64,000 nt of DNA from assembly GCF_016545825.1 (NCBI RefSeq), contig NC_052619.1, positions 37,787,682-37,851,681 on the forward strand, given 5' to 3'. Below are positions 1 to 11,572 of the stretch, one piece after another; position 1 is the first letter of the stretch, and each line of letters starts with the position of its first letter. The DNA is from Eucalyptus grandis (taxonomy: Eukaryota; Streptophyta; Magnoliopsida; Myrtales; Myrtaceae). The translations under genes and the position numbers were made by a program. The notes beneath the pieces were generated by a model that saw only the letters and a list, made by a program, of their open reading frames with translations, was not told the origin of the DNA and did no database searches.

Positions 1-756
1 TTGTTCTTTATGTCAATGTGCTTCATCCTTCCATGATATTTGGGATCTTTCATATAGGTAATGGCTGTCTGACTATCATAATAAATTATCATTGGTCTTG
101 GAATCTTGGTGACGATGGCTAATTTTTTCAAGCAACGTTTTAGCCATACTACTTCTTGCACTACAACAGAGCATAAAATAAATTCTGCTTCCATTGTAGA
201 TAAGGCCATTCATGTCTATTTCTTGCTATTCCAAAAGATTGCACCTTCATTGAGCAAGAACACATATCCAAAAGTTGATTTATGCTCATCTAATCTCCTC
301 CCCAATCAGCATTTGATTAGCCTAATAGGCGTAAATTATTCCCTTGGTAACAAAGTTAATATTCCCTTGCTTTTTAGTGTGTTTGACCATGATTTGATTG
401 ATATCAGCTTACTAGCCCCACGGCATAACATATGTCGGGTCGAGTATACATTATAGCACACATCAAGCTTTCGACTGCACTAACGTAAGGAACAATTTCC
501 ATTTCTTTATTTTATTCTGGAGTCTTAGGACACATCTTAGTACTTAGGTCTTCACCTTACATGACATGGGTATCAATAAGATTACAATACTATATATGGA
601 AATGCTCAAGAACTTTCATTATATATAACTTTTTTGATAAAGTAATGAGTTTTCTTAATTGATCTCTTTCGATCTAAACTCTTAATAAATAAGCAGCTTC
701 TCCTATGTCATTTATTTCAAAATTGGAGGACAACCATTCTTTTATGGTGATAACCA
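1..756 (-). pseudogene. Copia-3 3' part: end of reverse transcriptase and RNase H (decayed)
   Basis: Read on the minus strand, this is the end of a Ty1/copia pol polyprotein and it runs off the window edge. From right to left one can follow the RT segment ending IKEWLSSNFEINDIGEA (about 690-745), then YTRPDICYAV (about 420-450), then the RNase H signatures STMEAEF (about 180-200) and KYHGRMKHIDIKN (1-45). Stop codons and small indels break the frame many times, so it is not functional. At 756/761 it is cut by solo LTR A, and the same pol frame resumes at 6909. RNase H would degrade the RNA of the RNA/DNA hybrid in the virus-like particle. Confidence is high for family and strand; the exact gaps are by eye. 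Confidence 0.85.
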
Positions 757-3386
757 AAACTGTGACATCTTGAAATTTCAGCCTTTGAATTTTGCTTAAG
801 CTTGTGCTTGTTGATGGAAGAGAAATCGAGATAGGTGGATCGCTCGATGGACTTTCCATGTGGGCTAGGTTTGTGATGGCCTAGTGGGCCTATTTTTTTG
901 GGTTGAGTTCGGGCTAGAGAGAGAACGGTGGACCATGAGTAAGGCCCATGGGCTGGACGTGTGCGGAAGGGCTGGTTAAAGAGGATAAATGCCAAGAATC
1001 TTTTTTTGGCCATTGTTCATCTTGCGCAAATTTGAGTGATTTCAAATTTTCAATGGTGTTTTCTTGTGACTTAATTTGTGACATTGTGATGCATGTGAAA
1101 TTAATTTTGGACGTAAGGTCCTTAGGTATTAGAAAGTGCGACTTGAAGGTGCATGTGCCATCCTACTAATCCTTGGTTACATTTATAATGGATGATCTTG
1201 GAATAAAGTTGTTTAGATTTGTACCTAGTATTAGAGGTGGCCGAAATCTTTGGATTAGGAAGAGGATTAGCTTTATTTCATTTAGACTAAACTTTGTTAG
1301 GGCAGATAAGTCAAGGGGAAAAGGACAAAACCAAGGATCTTCTGCATTTGGCTTTAGCTTCCCCATGCAAATTTCAACTCTACCCTCTTCCCCCCTAGCC
1401 AAAAACCCAAACCCCTAAGCCTCATGATGGCCCCAAAAACTTCACCAGCCAATCTCCTCCTATACATGGCTATAGCAAGGGAAATTTCCCAAGAAAGCAA
1501 TCATTTTCCCCCAACTTCTGCTTCTATTTCTCCTTTCTCATTTGTTCTTCTCCTACTTTCTTCCCCTCACGCACCAGACACTTCCCTCTCTCATTTCCAT
1601 CTTGTTTTCTTGCTGTTCTTCAAAGGACAAGCGATCAAAGAAGCAACCAGCCTTCAAGAGAGCCCAAGAAAGGAGATTTTGAGTCCTAAACTAGGTAAGG
1701 GAATAAGTTAGGTACTAAACTTTGATATCCTCTCGACGCTTGAGGGTGGTTTAGCTCGATCTAGTGGATTTTGGGTTGTAGGAGCTAGATCTTTAAATAA
1801 CTTTAGCTTGCATGTATGCTGTGATATGTGGGAAGTCTTGCATGTGAGTTTCTTGAAGGTTTGTGGTTACTAAGCTTGCAAGAGACGTGCTCAAAGGGGC
1901 TGGGTTTGGACTTTTCTCTAGATCTGTTTACTGGACACTCAATGTTTGTTATTTTCGTAGGTTGAAACATGCTACGATTTTGAGATTACTTTCTTCTTGA
2001 AAAATGTTCTAAATATTTTCATTTATGATATATATTTTACTCAAGATTTTCTGGATTTAAAAAAACAAGATTATAGCTTCGTTGCATGCAAGATAAAATC
2101 TCGTTTTATGTTGGAATCTATGACTTTTTGGTGTTCAAGGATTTTTATCAACTCTTAGGGTTCGATTTTGAAAGAGTTCTTCACAAAAGTTTTCATCACA
2201 TCTTGAAGTTTAATAGAGTCAAATTTTAGAGCAAAAAGATGGGGTTTAGACCTCGAACCAAATTGGTTTTGGAAAACGTAATTTATGGACACGGACACGT
2301 TTTGGTAACGATATGAGCGATTTACAGCTCCTATTCTAGAAAGATCTGGGTCAAGGTGTCTTCATAACATATTTAAATTTGAGGATTTTCTAAACTCATT
2401 TGGTTATGTTTCTGGATTTAATCTTGGAGACATGCGAGTGGACCCGGTTTCTACCAGTGATGGCCAGTTGCGGTTTTGTGGTTGTTCTTGGTTTCTTGCT
2501 TGCTAGAAAATGTATATTTCGTGATTTGATTGATTTTTGGTGTGCTAAGAACTTATGCTTGATGGCTATACGTGTGAAGTGCTTAGTATATGTGCGAAAT
2601 CATACGTGATAAGTTTGTAAGACTGTATGAAGGGCGAATCTGTTTTGTGCTTGCTAATGCATTGAGATCTTTGTACACCGAGGATCTTTGTGTTGTGATG
2701 CATGTGTACTGGTGGTGTTAAAAGTGTGCCATAATAGAAGATTGTGACATGGTGAAATGTATGAATGAATCCCATAAGAGATGTTCCATCGGACAACATT
2801 CCGGTGATGCCCCCGGGGAGTGGGGATGGCCCAAATAGCAAGGTTTGGGATGCCTCGGAGAGAGATGCTTAGGGCCAGCATCCTCTGGAAGTTCGACCAG
2901 CAACCTGGAAGTGACTCGAACAGATTTGGCCAGCATCCCAGATGCAATCCTTTTCGAGGGTGGATATGAAATGATTACACATTAAAATTAATCAACAAGG
3001 CATGTGAGTATATATGATGGGTCGTCGTGTGACATTAGATGCATGAATGTGAGTGTATATGCCGTGTGATGCATGAATGGAGTACCTATGCACATTTCGG
3101 TGTAGTCTTCATGCATTATACTCAATTTAGCTTGCCTAGTTTGCATGATATTATTGGTACTATATGCTGCCTTATTTGATGTTGTCTATGGTCATGATGA
3201 TTCACTATGTTGGTGCTATTTTCACTATTGAGCAAAGCTAGGATCTCATTGTTTAATGCCATGCTTTTATCCTTTACTGGGCATTGTTGCTCACCCCTTA
3301 TTTTTCCTCTCAAATCATTAGCTATGGATGTGACACCTTTGGCGACTTATGGCACGCCTGTGCGAGTAGATGGCATGTATAGGAAC

Positions 3387-6300
3387 TGTGACATCCTGAA
3401 ATTTCAGTTATGTTTTCAATTAAATGAATCAAGCTTTTCATCGACGCGCCTATAGTTCTGTTCGACTAGGAATCAACTGCTCGACCGTTCTAGTCTACAA
3501 AGGTCATTACGGCATAGTTAAAAATTGATCTGAGATCAGAGATAGGTCGGTTCAACAAAGATATGTGATCAAAGTGTGGATGATTCCACTAGATTGCAAA
3601 ATTTTCGTCAATCGGCATTAGATCGATTTTTTTGTCGTTTTGGTAGCCTCTGCCCATATTTGAAATCTCAAGATTTTCATGACAACTAAGAGTCGTTAAT
3701 GTGTCAAAGATGTACAATGTAGCTAAAAAATAATCGACAACGGGACAATTGCACAAAAAATTCCTAAAAGTTACCCGGTAGGCTAGGTCACGCTAAAATC
3801 ACGCCAGATTAAAATTAACTGTGAATTTGAATCTAATTTCAGAAATTGAAAGTTTTGTTATGTCACGAGTCATTTTAGGAATGTCGACTCATCATCCGAG
3901 GATTTTTCTGCAAACCGAGATTTTTGGCGGAATTTCAATATAGGGTCGTTTTTGTTCGGAAAATTTAGGGGACTGTTTTTTATCGCGTTTTTGGGATGCA
4001 AGTTGGTTCTATTGGCGAGAAAAAAATATTAATTTGGTTGAGGACACCTTGGTGAGAACTATGGACTCCAATTTGGGTCCAATTGGGGAAGAATTGAACT
4101 CAATTTGGGGAATTTGGTGTCAAGTCCGTAGGCCATGGGGGAGGGACTTTTGGGCCACCTCAATGGCTTCCTAAGGAAGCTTGGTGGCTGCAAAATGTGC
4201 TGAGGAAGCCAGCCCATCTGGTGAGGCCTTGCCAAGAGGACAAAGGGGTGAGATTGAAGCTAAGGTGGCCCCCTTCAAGCTTCAGTTGTCCCCGTTCTTC
4301 CTCCTCAACTACTTTCTCCATTTCCAACCATTTGAAGCTCCTAAAAACTAGAGGAAACTGAGCCCAAGCCCCCTAGTTGTCACACGTTCACCCAAGGTAG
4401 CAGGAGCCCTGCCATGTCGTGTCGCATCCCCATGCAAGCCGCGCTTGTCCTTTGTCGACTATCGTTCGCTCCAGCCACTACCCCGAGTCATTCCCCGCGC
4501 GTCCTCAGGCCATGTCAAGCTCAGCTGGAGCCCTGTTGTCGCTGTTCCGTCGTCGTCCGCCTCCGTCGTGCACTACTGTAGCCGTCCGTCGGCCATCCTC
4601 GCCGTTGCAGCCTAAGCCATTGCCCAGCTCACTCCCCTGGCCCATCAACCATAAGCTAAAGCCAACAAGCCTCTGTGGACTTTGAGGCCCATTTCGGACC
4701 GCTTTCAGGCCTTGTAGTGTGTCGCCCATCTCTGTGTTGTCGTTGTTGTGGACTCATCAGATTTCAAAATCAGTGAGTTTACTCGCTAAACTCTGCTTAG
4801 AGAGTCAAATATGCTTAAGGGTTGATTAGTTTGGGCTACGTATGGTTTAAGTGGTTAGTTAGAACGGATTAGCAATTTAATTATTCATTTTTGCATGTTG
4901 GTGGTTAGATAGGCTGTATTATTTCTCTACTTAGGTTTGGAATTTTCCGAGCCCATTTCGATATTTAATTAGGCTTTTCTGGCCTAAGTTTGCATTTATG
5001 GTATTTAAATGTATTTATTTAATTATTTTTTGGTATTTATTTAATTATTTATTATTTTATGTAAATTATATCGGGATAGGCGGTGACCGGAATTTTGTGC
5101 TGATTGTAATGGTATGATTGGTTTATTTAATTAAGTGTTGATTTGTGCAAATTGAGTGAGAATTGTAATTTTAGGTATTTATTCCAAAATTGAGTAATTT
5201 CGGTATTTAATTAGAAAATACCGGGCATCGGTTTACAACGCCAAAAATGTGTTTATGGACTATATTAAATGGTGAGATTTTCCAAAAAAAAAAAAAAAAA
5301 AGATATTGTGTTTTTGGATTAGGTTGACCGTGTACCCACACATGATTATTTTTATCGGGTACTTTTAACTTGGTGATATATCAGCTTGAGAGAGCATATA
5401 TGCATGTAAGCTTGTGAGAGCATATTTATCGTCAGTTTTTGAGGACTCTTTGCACGTCAGCTTATGAGAGCAGTATACCTTATCAGCTTGTGTGAGCTAA
5501 GATTGTTATATTAGCTTGTGAGAGCACGATCTATATTATCAGCTTGTGCGAGCTACTATCTATTTATATCAGCTTGTGAGAGTTATGACCATATATTGCA
5601 ACTTGTGAGAGCATTGACAGATTATTTCAGCTTGTGTGAGCAGTGGTCATATTAAATTGATAGATAGTACTATTGATATCGAATTGAGTTGATTGACTGA
5701 TTGATTGATGGGTTGATTTGAATTGAGTGGATTGGTTGAGATCATGAACTGTACTGACTTGTAGGAAGGATTGAGGCAAAGGCAAGTCCTCTATCTTATG
5801 TGTGCATAGGTAGCCTTTAGCCGTATTAGCTTCCTAGTCAGAGTTTAAGGGGTGAACTTGCTGAGACATTGTCTCACCCCATCGTGGGCTAACATTTTCA
5901 GGTCCTTAGATGACGGTTCGTCCCGAACATTTTGGCTAGCTAAAGAAGGTTACCGAACATGTCTCTCTGATTCCTTTTCCTAGGGGTCAAGGAGCTTGGG
6001 TCTACGAACTCGTGAGATCCATTGTTTGGGTTGATGTGGGTCTATCCCAGATGATACCCCATCAATACAGATTGTGGTATTGTCGCGGGTGAGATGGGCC
6101 CAGAGAAGGTCCCCTATTGGAATTTGAGATCCCTATGTTGGTGCTGGAGATCGCTTTTGGTAAAGGTACAGCTGACCCTCCTGATGGTGCAGTGGTAGAC
6201 CCGAGCTCCCTAGAGCTAAAGACCTCAGAGTCTTCGATTGAGGGTTCGAATGCTTAGAGGACCTATAGCTCTTCTATCTTTTGTAGACTTATGAATAGAC

Positions 6301-6453
6301 TAGTATTGTATATATAACTTAGTTTGCTGTGTATATAAAGGTGTGTTGTAGTTTGCAAAATTTTAGCCCTGCTTTTCTATCCCATCTTTGTGTTGTCTAG
6401 GGATTTAATTATTCGCTTCTGCATGGAACGCGCTTGAGGATCGGGGCGTGACA
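3387..6453 (+). mobile_element. Solo LTR B (3,067 bp), nested in LTR A
   Basis: It begins TGTGACATCCTGAAATTTC (one mismatch from LTR A) and ends GGGGCGTGACA. The flanking 5-bp TSD is a perfect GGAAC (3382-3386 and 6454-6458). It shares internal blocks with LTRs E and D-outer, such as the stretch around 4766-4815 containing GTTTACTCGCTAAACTCTGC, so these three form a subfamily. A degenerate tandem array occupies 5380-5645, and an A17 run sits at about 5284. No protein domain is present. Two LTRs of one superfamily, one inside the other, show repeated activity at this site. Confidence 0.92.
5380..5645 (+). repeat. Degenerate tandem array, about ten units of TCAGCTTGTGAGAGC
   Basis: About ten copies of a 15-nt core (TCAGCTTGTGAGAGC and variants) recur every 25-31 bp, with AT-rich spacers between. 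Cores begin near 5381, 5407, 5431, 5457, 5482, 5510, 5538, 5568, 5598 and 5627. The array sits about 0.8 kb from the 3' end of LTR B. The units are too diverged, and the spacers too repeat-like, for a CRISPR array. Confidence 0.85.
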
Positions 6454-6908
6454 GGAACTTTGAAGATCAAGACTCTGGTCTTGTTTTGACTCGTTATATT
6501 TGTACTGTCTAGATAGATTATGGACGCCTAATCTTTTTTCTATGCAATTTGTATCCGTGTATCTCAATGTGAATGGGAGTTTGTTTGGCCCCATCCGTTT
6601 GTGATGCTTTGAGCTTGAATTAGGAGGCGTGCATGGTATGGAGAGATGTAGTGGATGAGGAAAACCACCGGGTAGAGGAGTTAGGTTCCTTTTTGGCCTC
6701 TCCTAGGTGTTTTGTTCGGGTCATATTGATGTGTGTATTGCCATGATGTAATTGTCAAGATGTTGTAATCCATGTTTATGATGAATGAAGAGAAGCATGT
6801 TATCATTTTGAAATTTGTTAAGCGTATATTCTTCCACTTGCATAATAGAAATTAAAGATTATACTCAAGGGTCTAGAGTGATGGCCTAGGACATCATGGT
6901 GCATCACA

Positions 6909-8885
6909 AAAACCTTATCATTTCTAGCCAATAGAATATTGCCAACATAAAGTGACAAAATCACAAATTTATCTTCGAATCGTTAGACATATACACAATG
7001 ATCTTCTTCGATCATCGTGAATCCAAAAGATGTTATGGCTCGATGAAAATGAAGATACCACTGTCTAGATGACTGCTTAGGATATATTGAGTGATGAAAC
7101 TTGCAAACTTTACGTTCTCGACCTTTAGCTATGAAACTTATCGACTGCTTCATATAAATTTCCTCATTTAGTTCTCCATTGAAAAATGTTGTCTTTTACA
7201 TCAATTTGATGTAATTCTAGGTTTAACTGTACAATGATGGCTATGATAAGGCGTACTGAAGTAAACCATACAATTGGTGAAAAAGGTTTCCTCATAGTCT
7301 GTACCCTCTTGTTGAGTATAACTTTTGCCACAATAGGAGTCTTATACTTTTCAATGGATCTATCCACTCTTTGCTTAATCTTAAAACCCATTTATTTCCA
7401 ATACATTTGCGATTGGGTGGTAGATCAACCAAGTCCCAGATATGTTTTGCCCTCATTGACTCTATCTCATATTCCAAAAATTTTCTCAATTCTTCCTTAT
7501 TAGAAGATGAGAGAGCTTTTTGAACAGTCTTAGGCTCGTCATTGTCTTTGCGAAGCAATCACAAATGCTTCCCCTTCAATCTCAAAATGTCGTCGGCGAA
7601 TATTTTATGATTACTTTTACATAATTGAACTTTTCTTGAATTCAGTTCACTAAGTGATGCAGCACTTTCATTAGATCTTGTATGTTGAGGTAAATCTTCA
7701 TTTCTCTCGACAACATTAGTGGGTTTGTTATCAGAATCTTCAATCTCATACAATTGGAAGTCCTTATCAATCTCACATCTACTAAGAAAATCATTCTCCA
7801 AGAACGTGACATTTTGTGACTTCATTTCGGTCACATTTTCATCAGCCCGTTCACCTATGAACACGTACCTCTTGGAGTGTTTAAAATATCTTATGAATAT
7901 ACATTTCTCCCATCTATGGCCTAATTTGCCATATTTATGGGAAGAATCATGAACATAAGTTACACTCCCCCAAGGACGTAAATTACCTAAGTTTGGTTTC
8001 CTACCAGTCCACAATTCATAAGAGGTGAAAATAACTGACTTAAAGTACATGGTTAAATACATAGGCAAGTAGTCAATAGCGCATCTCCCAATACGAGATA
8101 GGTAGATTTGTTTGCGCCGTCATAGACCTAACCATTTCTAATAGGGTTCTATTCATTCTTTCAATAACCCCATTTTGTTGTGGAGTACCAAGAATAGTCA
8201 ATTGTCATACAATTCATTTTTCATCACAAAGACCCTTGAATTGCTCAGAAGATACTCACGTCCGCGATCAGTTCTCAATACCTTTATTATTTTGTTCAAC
8301 TGATTCTCTACCATTGTTATATATCGTCTAAAGTAGTGTGATGCTTCTAACTTATGGGAGATTAGAAAGATATAACCAAAATGCGTGAAATCATTAATGA
8401 AAGTGATGAAATATGAGACTCCATGCCTTGCCCTCACATTCAATGAATCACAAATATCAGAATGTATGAGTTGTAATGGAAGTTCGGCTCTAGTTCTTTA
8501 CCGAATTGCTTTCTAGTTGCCTTTCCCAGTAGACAATGTTCATATACGAGTAGATCAACATTAGCGAGTGATCTTAAAATGCATTCTCCAGCTAACCTTT
8601 GCATTCTTTGTAACCCAATGTGACCTAATCTAGCATGCCAAGTACTTATATCAATCTCAACATTACTAGAAGATGCAATTAAAACAACTATCAACATTAA
8701 CATTGTACAAATTATAGTCAATGTCTAACATCATAAAATCATTCAATACATGACCAAAACCATAATAAACTATTGCAAACAAAATGTCAACACAATCATC
8801 ATGGAAATTTAATACATAACTTATGCTAAGAAGAACAACTACGAAGACTAAGTTCCATTGAATATCTAGAGCATAGAGGACATCA
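6909..8885 (-). pseudogene. Copia-3 central part: protease end, integrase and first half of reverse transcriptase (decayed)
   Basis: On the minus strand, from right to left: a GAG-pre-integrase block with STWHARLGHIGLQRM (about 8590-8680); integrase core with FINDFTHFGYIFLISHK and LRTDRGREYLLS (8198-8443); integrase C-terminus with ELWTGRKPNLGNLRPWGS (7559-8068); RT beginning with NKWVLRLS (about 7400-7440) and the catalytic-D segment LELHQIDVKDN (about 7185-7230). The second RT catalytic motif, normally YVDD, reads YVGN at about 6938-6949, so the enzyme is dead as well as frameshifted. The protein trace continues to 8885, where copia-1 cuts it in the protease region. The missing gag and 5' LTR were not found to the right of copia-1. 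Confidence 0.85.
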
Positions 8886-9954
8886 TGTAGGAATAAGCTT
8901 TGACTGTCGAGAAAACTCTTAATAAATTTTTGAAGTTGATAAAATTTTCTTGTTCTTATTCTTATTCAGAAAAATAGTAGACTTCTGAAGTCATATCGTA
9001 GACTCTTGTCAAAATCTATTCATTCTAGAAGTCTTTCCCACTCTAACGCAATCTAGACTAAAATCAAGTTCAAAACAAAGTTATAATCAGACTCAAAATT
9101 ATTAATCTTATGACAAGAATTCAATATGAACGTTATAGAGATTTATTCTTTAATATTTGGCTTTCTGACGAAGAATCTCACTTACCTTTTATAAATGCAT
9201 TGATGGAATTAATCACAAATTGATGAAATCAATATTGAAGACAAGTTCCTTTTTTGGAAGCAACTAATGTGGAAACCTAGATTCTGATTGTATGAGCAAC
9301 CAGAATCAACAGATTTTCATCTCAATCTTCAAATGGCTACAAGATTTCCTTAATCGATTTTGTCCAACGGATTGATTGGAAGAAATTCCTTTCAAGAATG
9401 CAACGGCTAGTAAGGTGTAGATGAGTATTTAATGAGGTCATTTAGTCTATCTGAAATAGTGCTTGAAAATTGAAATTATAGTTTGAAGCCTTTCCAACCA
9501 CTTGTTCTTCAACGACAACTCTTACAAATTGTATTTAAGAGAGAAAATCATAAGAAGAGAGACTTAGTGTGGAAAAAGAAATCTTGCGCTGAGTGTTTAC
9601 ACTTGAAATATTGTATTTCTTTGTTGATACTTTAGTAAATTTCAGCCAGAAGGTTGCCAGCGTAGGAAAGTGGACGTAGGTTTGATTTAAGCTGATCCAT
9701 TATAAATCTCATGTGCAATTTTCTTTTGTTAACTATTTTCAACTTTATTTGTTGTAACATTTTAAGTTTCGCAAAAATCTAGTCCATCTGTTATCTAATT
9801 TTGAATTTTGCAGTAGAAGTCCGATTCCTTGTTTAATCAGACTTTGATCCTTTTTTAGATTTTGTTTGCAACTTATTTTATTCCGTATTTATTTGGCAAG
9901 GTTTGTTTTCAAACACCTATTCACCCATTCTAGGTGTTCATACTGGTTTTTTCA
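8886..9954 (+). mobile_element. Copia-1 5' LTR (1,069 bp)
   Basis: It begins TGTAGGAATAAGC, the counterpart of TGTTGGAGAAATC in the copia-2 LTR, and shares blocks such as TTTTTGAAGTTGA. Its end has the family signature CACCTATTCACCC...TAGGTG and then CA, two bases before the primer-binding site. The sequence left of it (CATCA, 8881-8885) is copia-3 coding sequence. No matching 3' LTR or right-hand target duplication was found, so the element is truncated at its 3' side. Confidence 0.82.
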
Positions 9955-9956
9955 AT

Positions 9957-9968
9957 TGGTATCAAAAC
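9957..9968 (+). other. Copia-1 primer-binding site
   Basis: The 12 bases TGGTATCAAAAC lie two bases after the LTR. They match the usual initiator-Met tRNA primer site TGGTATCAGAGC with two changes. This is where minus-strand DNA synthesis would start. Confidence 0.8.
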
Positions 9969-10017
9969 CATGTGCTCTTTTATTGAAGTGTTTATACTTC
10001 TGAGCTAAAAATCTTCT

Positions 10018-11572
10018 ATGGCTAGTTGTTTAGCACCAAGACTCGTGGAGGGGCGGAGCAATACCAGGCCACCTTATTTTGATGGAAAAGAATACTATGT
10101 GTGGAAGAATAAAATGAAGGCATTTATGAGATCTAAAGATCCTATAGAATGGGATGTTGTAGAAAGAGGAATCAACTCGAAGGCAGCTTCCTCTTCAAAT
10201 AAGGGAAAATAAGTCTTAGATAAGGATGCTGAGCAATCCAACCAATTAGAAATTACCAAGAGATAGGCTTTTGATATAAAAACCATCTATTCTTTATATT
10301 GTGCCTTGTCTCTTGCTAAATATAATAGAATTTTTTCATGTGAAACAACTAAAGAATTTTGGGATAGACTTCATGTCATATATGAAGGAATAGACCGTGT
10401 AAAGAGGACAAAAATAAATATCTTACTTAGTTAATATGAATTTTTCAGAATGAAGTCTAGAGTGTCTATTGGAGATATGTTCAGTTGATTTACAGAAATT
10501 GTAAATGGGTTGGCATGTCAAGGTCTACCAATTTCTGCTCCAATGAAGGTCAACAAACTTTTGCAAGGACTTTCAAGGGACCAGAATCATGTGAAACATC
10601 AATTCAGGAGATACAAAGAATCATGTCTCTTTCTATTGAAGAGCTGATAAGCACTCTTCAATCATATGAAGTGGGACAGATCAATGATGAAGATGATCCA
10701 AAAGGTAAGAAGTCAATTGTGCTTAAGTCTAATGTTGATTCTAATGATACGACACATATGATGATATGGATTATGAAGAGCTAGCTCTTATGATACAAAA
10801 ATTCAGGAAACTAAATGGGAAAGGAAGAAAATCAAAAAAGCAAAGTAAATTTTCTAGAAAAGATCGATGGAAGATACTAAAATTAGCAAGGATGTGATAC
10901 TCTTTGAGTGCAAGAAGAAGGGACACATCAAACCTAACTGTCCCTCACTATAAAAGAAGAAAGGAAAGTATGGAAAGTATAAGAAAGCTCTAAAAGTAGA
11001 AACCTAGGATGACATAGAATGTGAGGAAAGTGAAGAGGAGTTTGCAAATATCTATCTGATGGCTTACTCATAATCAGACTCAAAATCATAATTAGACTCA
11101 GACACAGACTCAAAATCTGACATGGAAATCGAGATAAGTCATTCAGAAATTCCTATTAAAGCTTCTAAGTATATAGATGAAAATTACTTGAACCTCAAAT
11201 CTTCTTTTAAAAGGATATATGAATTAAAGAATGAAAATTCAAAACTCAGCAACATGATAATTCCTGGAGAGAAAAGTTTGAGAATTTGAAAAATGATTTT
11301 GATAATTTGAAAGAAAATGCTAATTAGCTTTCAAAAGAAAAGAATGCTTAAAAAAAGGAGGTTTTAGATATTACTACAAAGTTCTCCAAATGATCAAAAA
11401 CTTTAGAGAAAATCCTTTCAGCTCAAATATCTTATTATAACAACTTTGGTTTGGGTTTGAGTGAAGAAAGTACTCTTTTGATCGATTTTCCTAAAGTCAA
11501 TGAGAGATTTAGACAAAAACCTTCAATTTTTTTTTACAAAAGTCATTTTCAAAAAGTTTTTGTAAAACCTGT
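10018..11572 (+). pseudogene. Copia-1 gag region (decayed), cut by gypsy-1
   Basis: The first ATG (10018) opens a 64-codon stretch containing NTRPPYFDGKEYYVWKNKMK, the typical N-terminus of plant copia Gag. Parallel blocks to copia-2 follow, for example SIEELISTLQSYEVGQI near 10640, with many stop codons. A zinc-knuckle remnant FECKKKGHIKPNC lies at about 10900-10945. Lysine-rich sequence runs on to 11572, where gypsy-1 has inserted. The equivalent position in copia-2 is near 19310. The protein resumes at 35299. Gag would form the virus-like particle shell; this copy cannot. Confidence 0.82.

Larger units (their letters stand above)
761..6908 (+). mobile_element. Solo LTR A (about 3.08 kb without its insert), Del/Tekay-type gypsy family
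   Basis: The element begins TGTGACATCTTGAAATTTC and ends GCATCACA, so it has TG...CA termini. It is flanked by the 5-bp duplication AAAAC (756-760 and 6909-6913). Without the nested LTR B and its TSD it is about 3,076 bp. No gag or pol lies inside, and the two ends are not direct repeats of each other, so it is a solo LTR and not a short-LTR element. Removing it restores the copia-3 pol frame, with ARND on one side and TIKEWLSS on the other. Short ORFs inside (for example 1424-1711) have no recognisable domain. A weak array of GATGC/GGATG-like motifs lies near 2760-2950. Assignment to gypsy rests on shared ends with gypsy-1. Confidence 0.88.

Noticed and set aside
5380..5645. Regularly spaced short repeats as a CRISPR array
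   Set aside because: Units vary in sequence and spacing, the spacers are similar AT-rich sequence, and the setting is a plant LTR.
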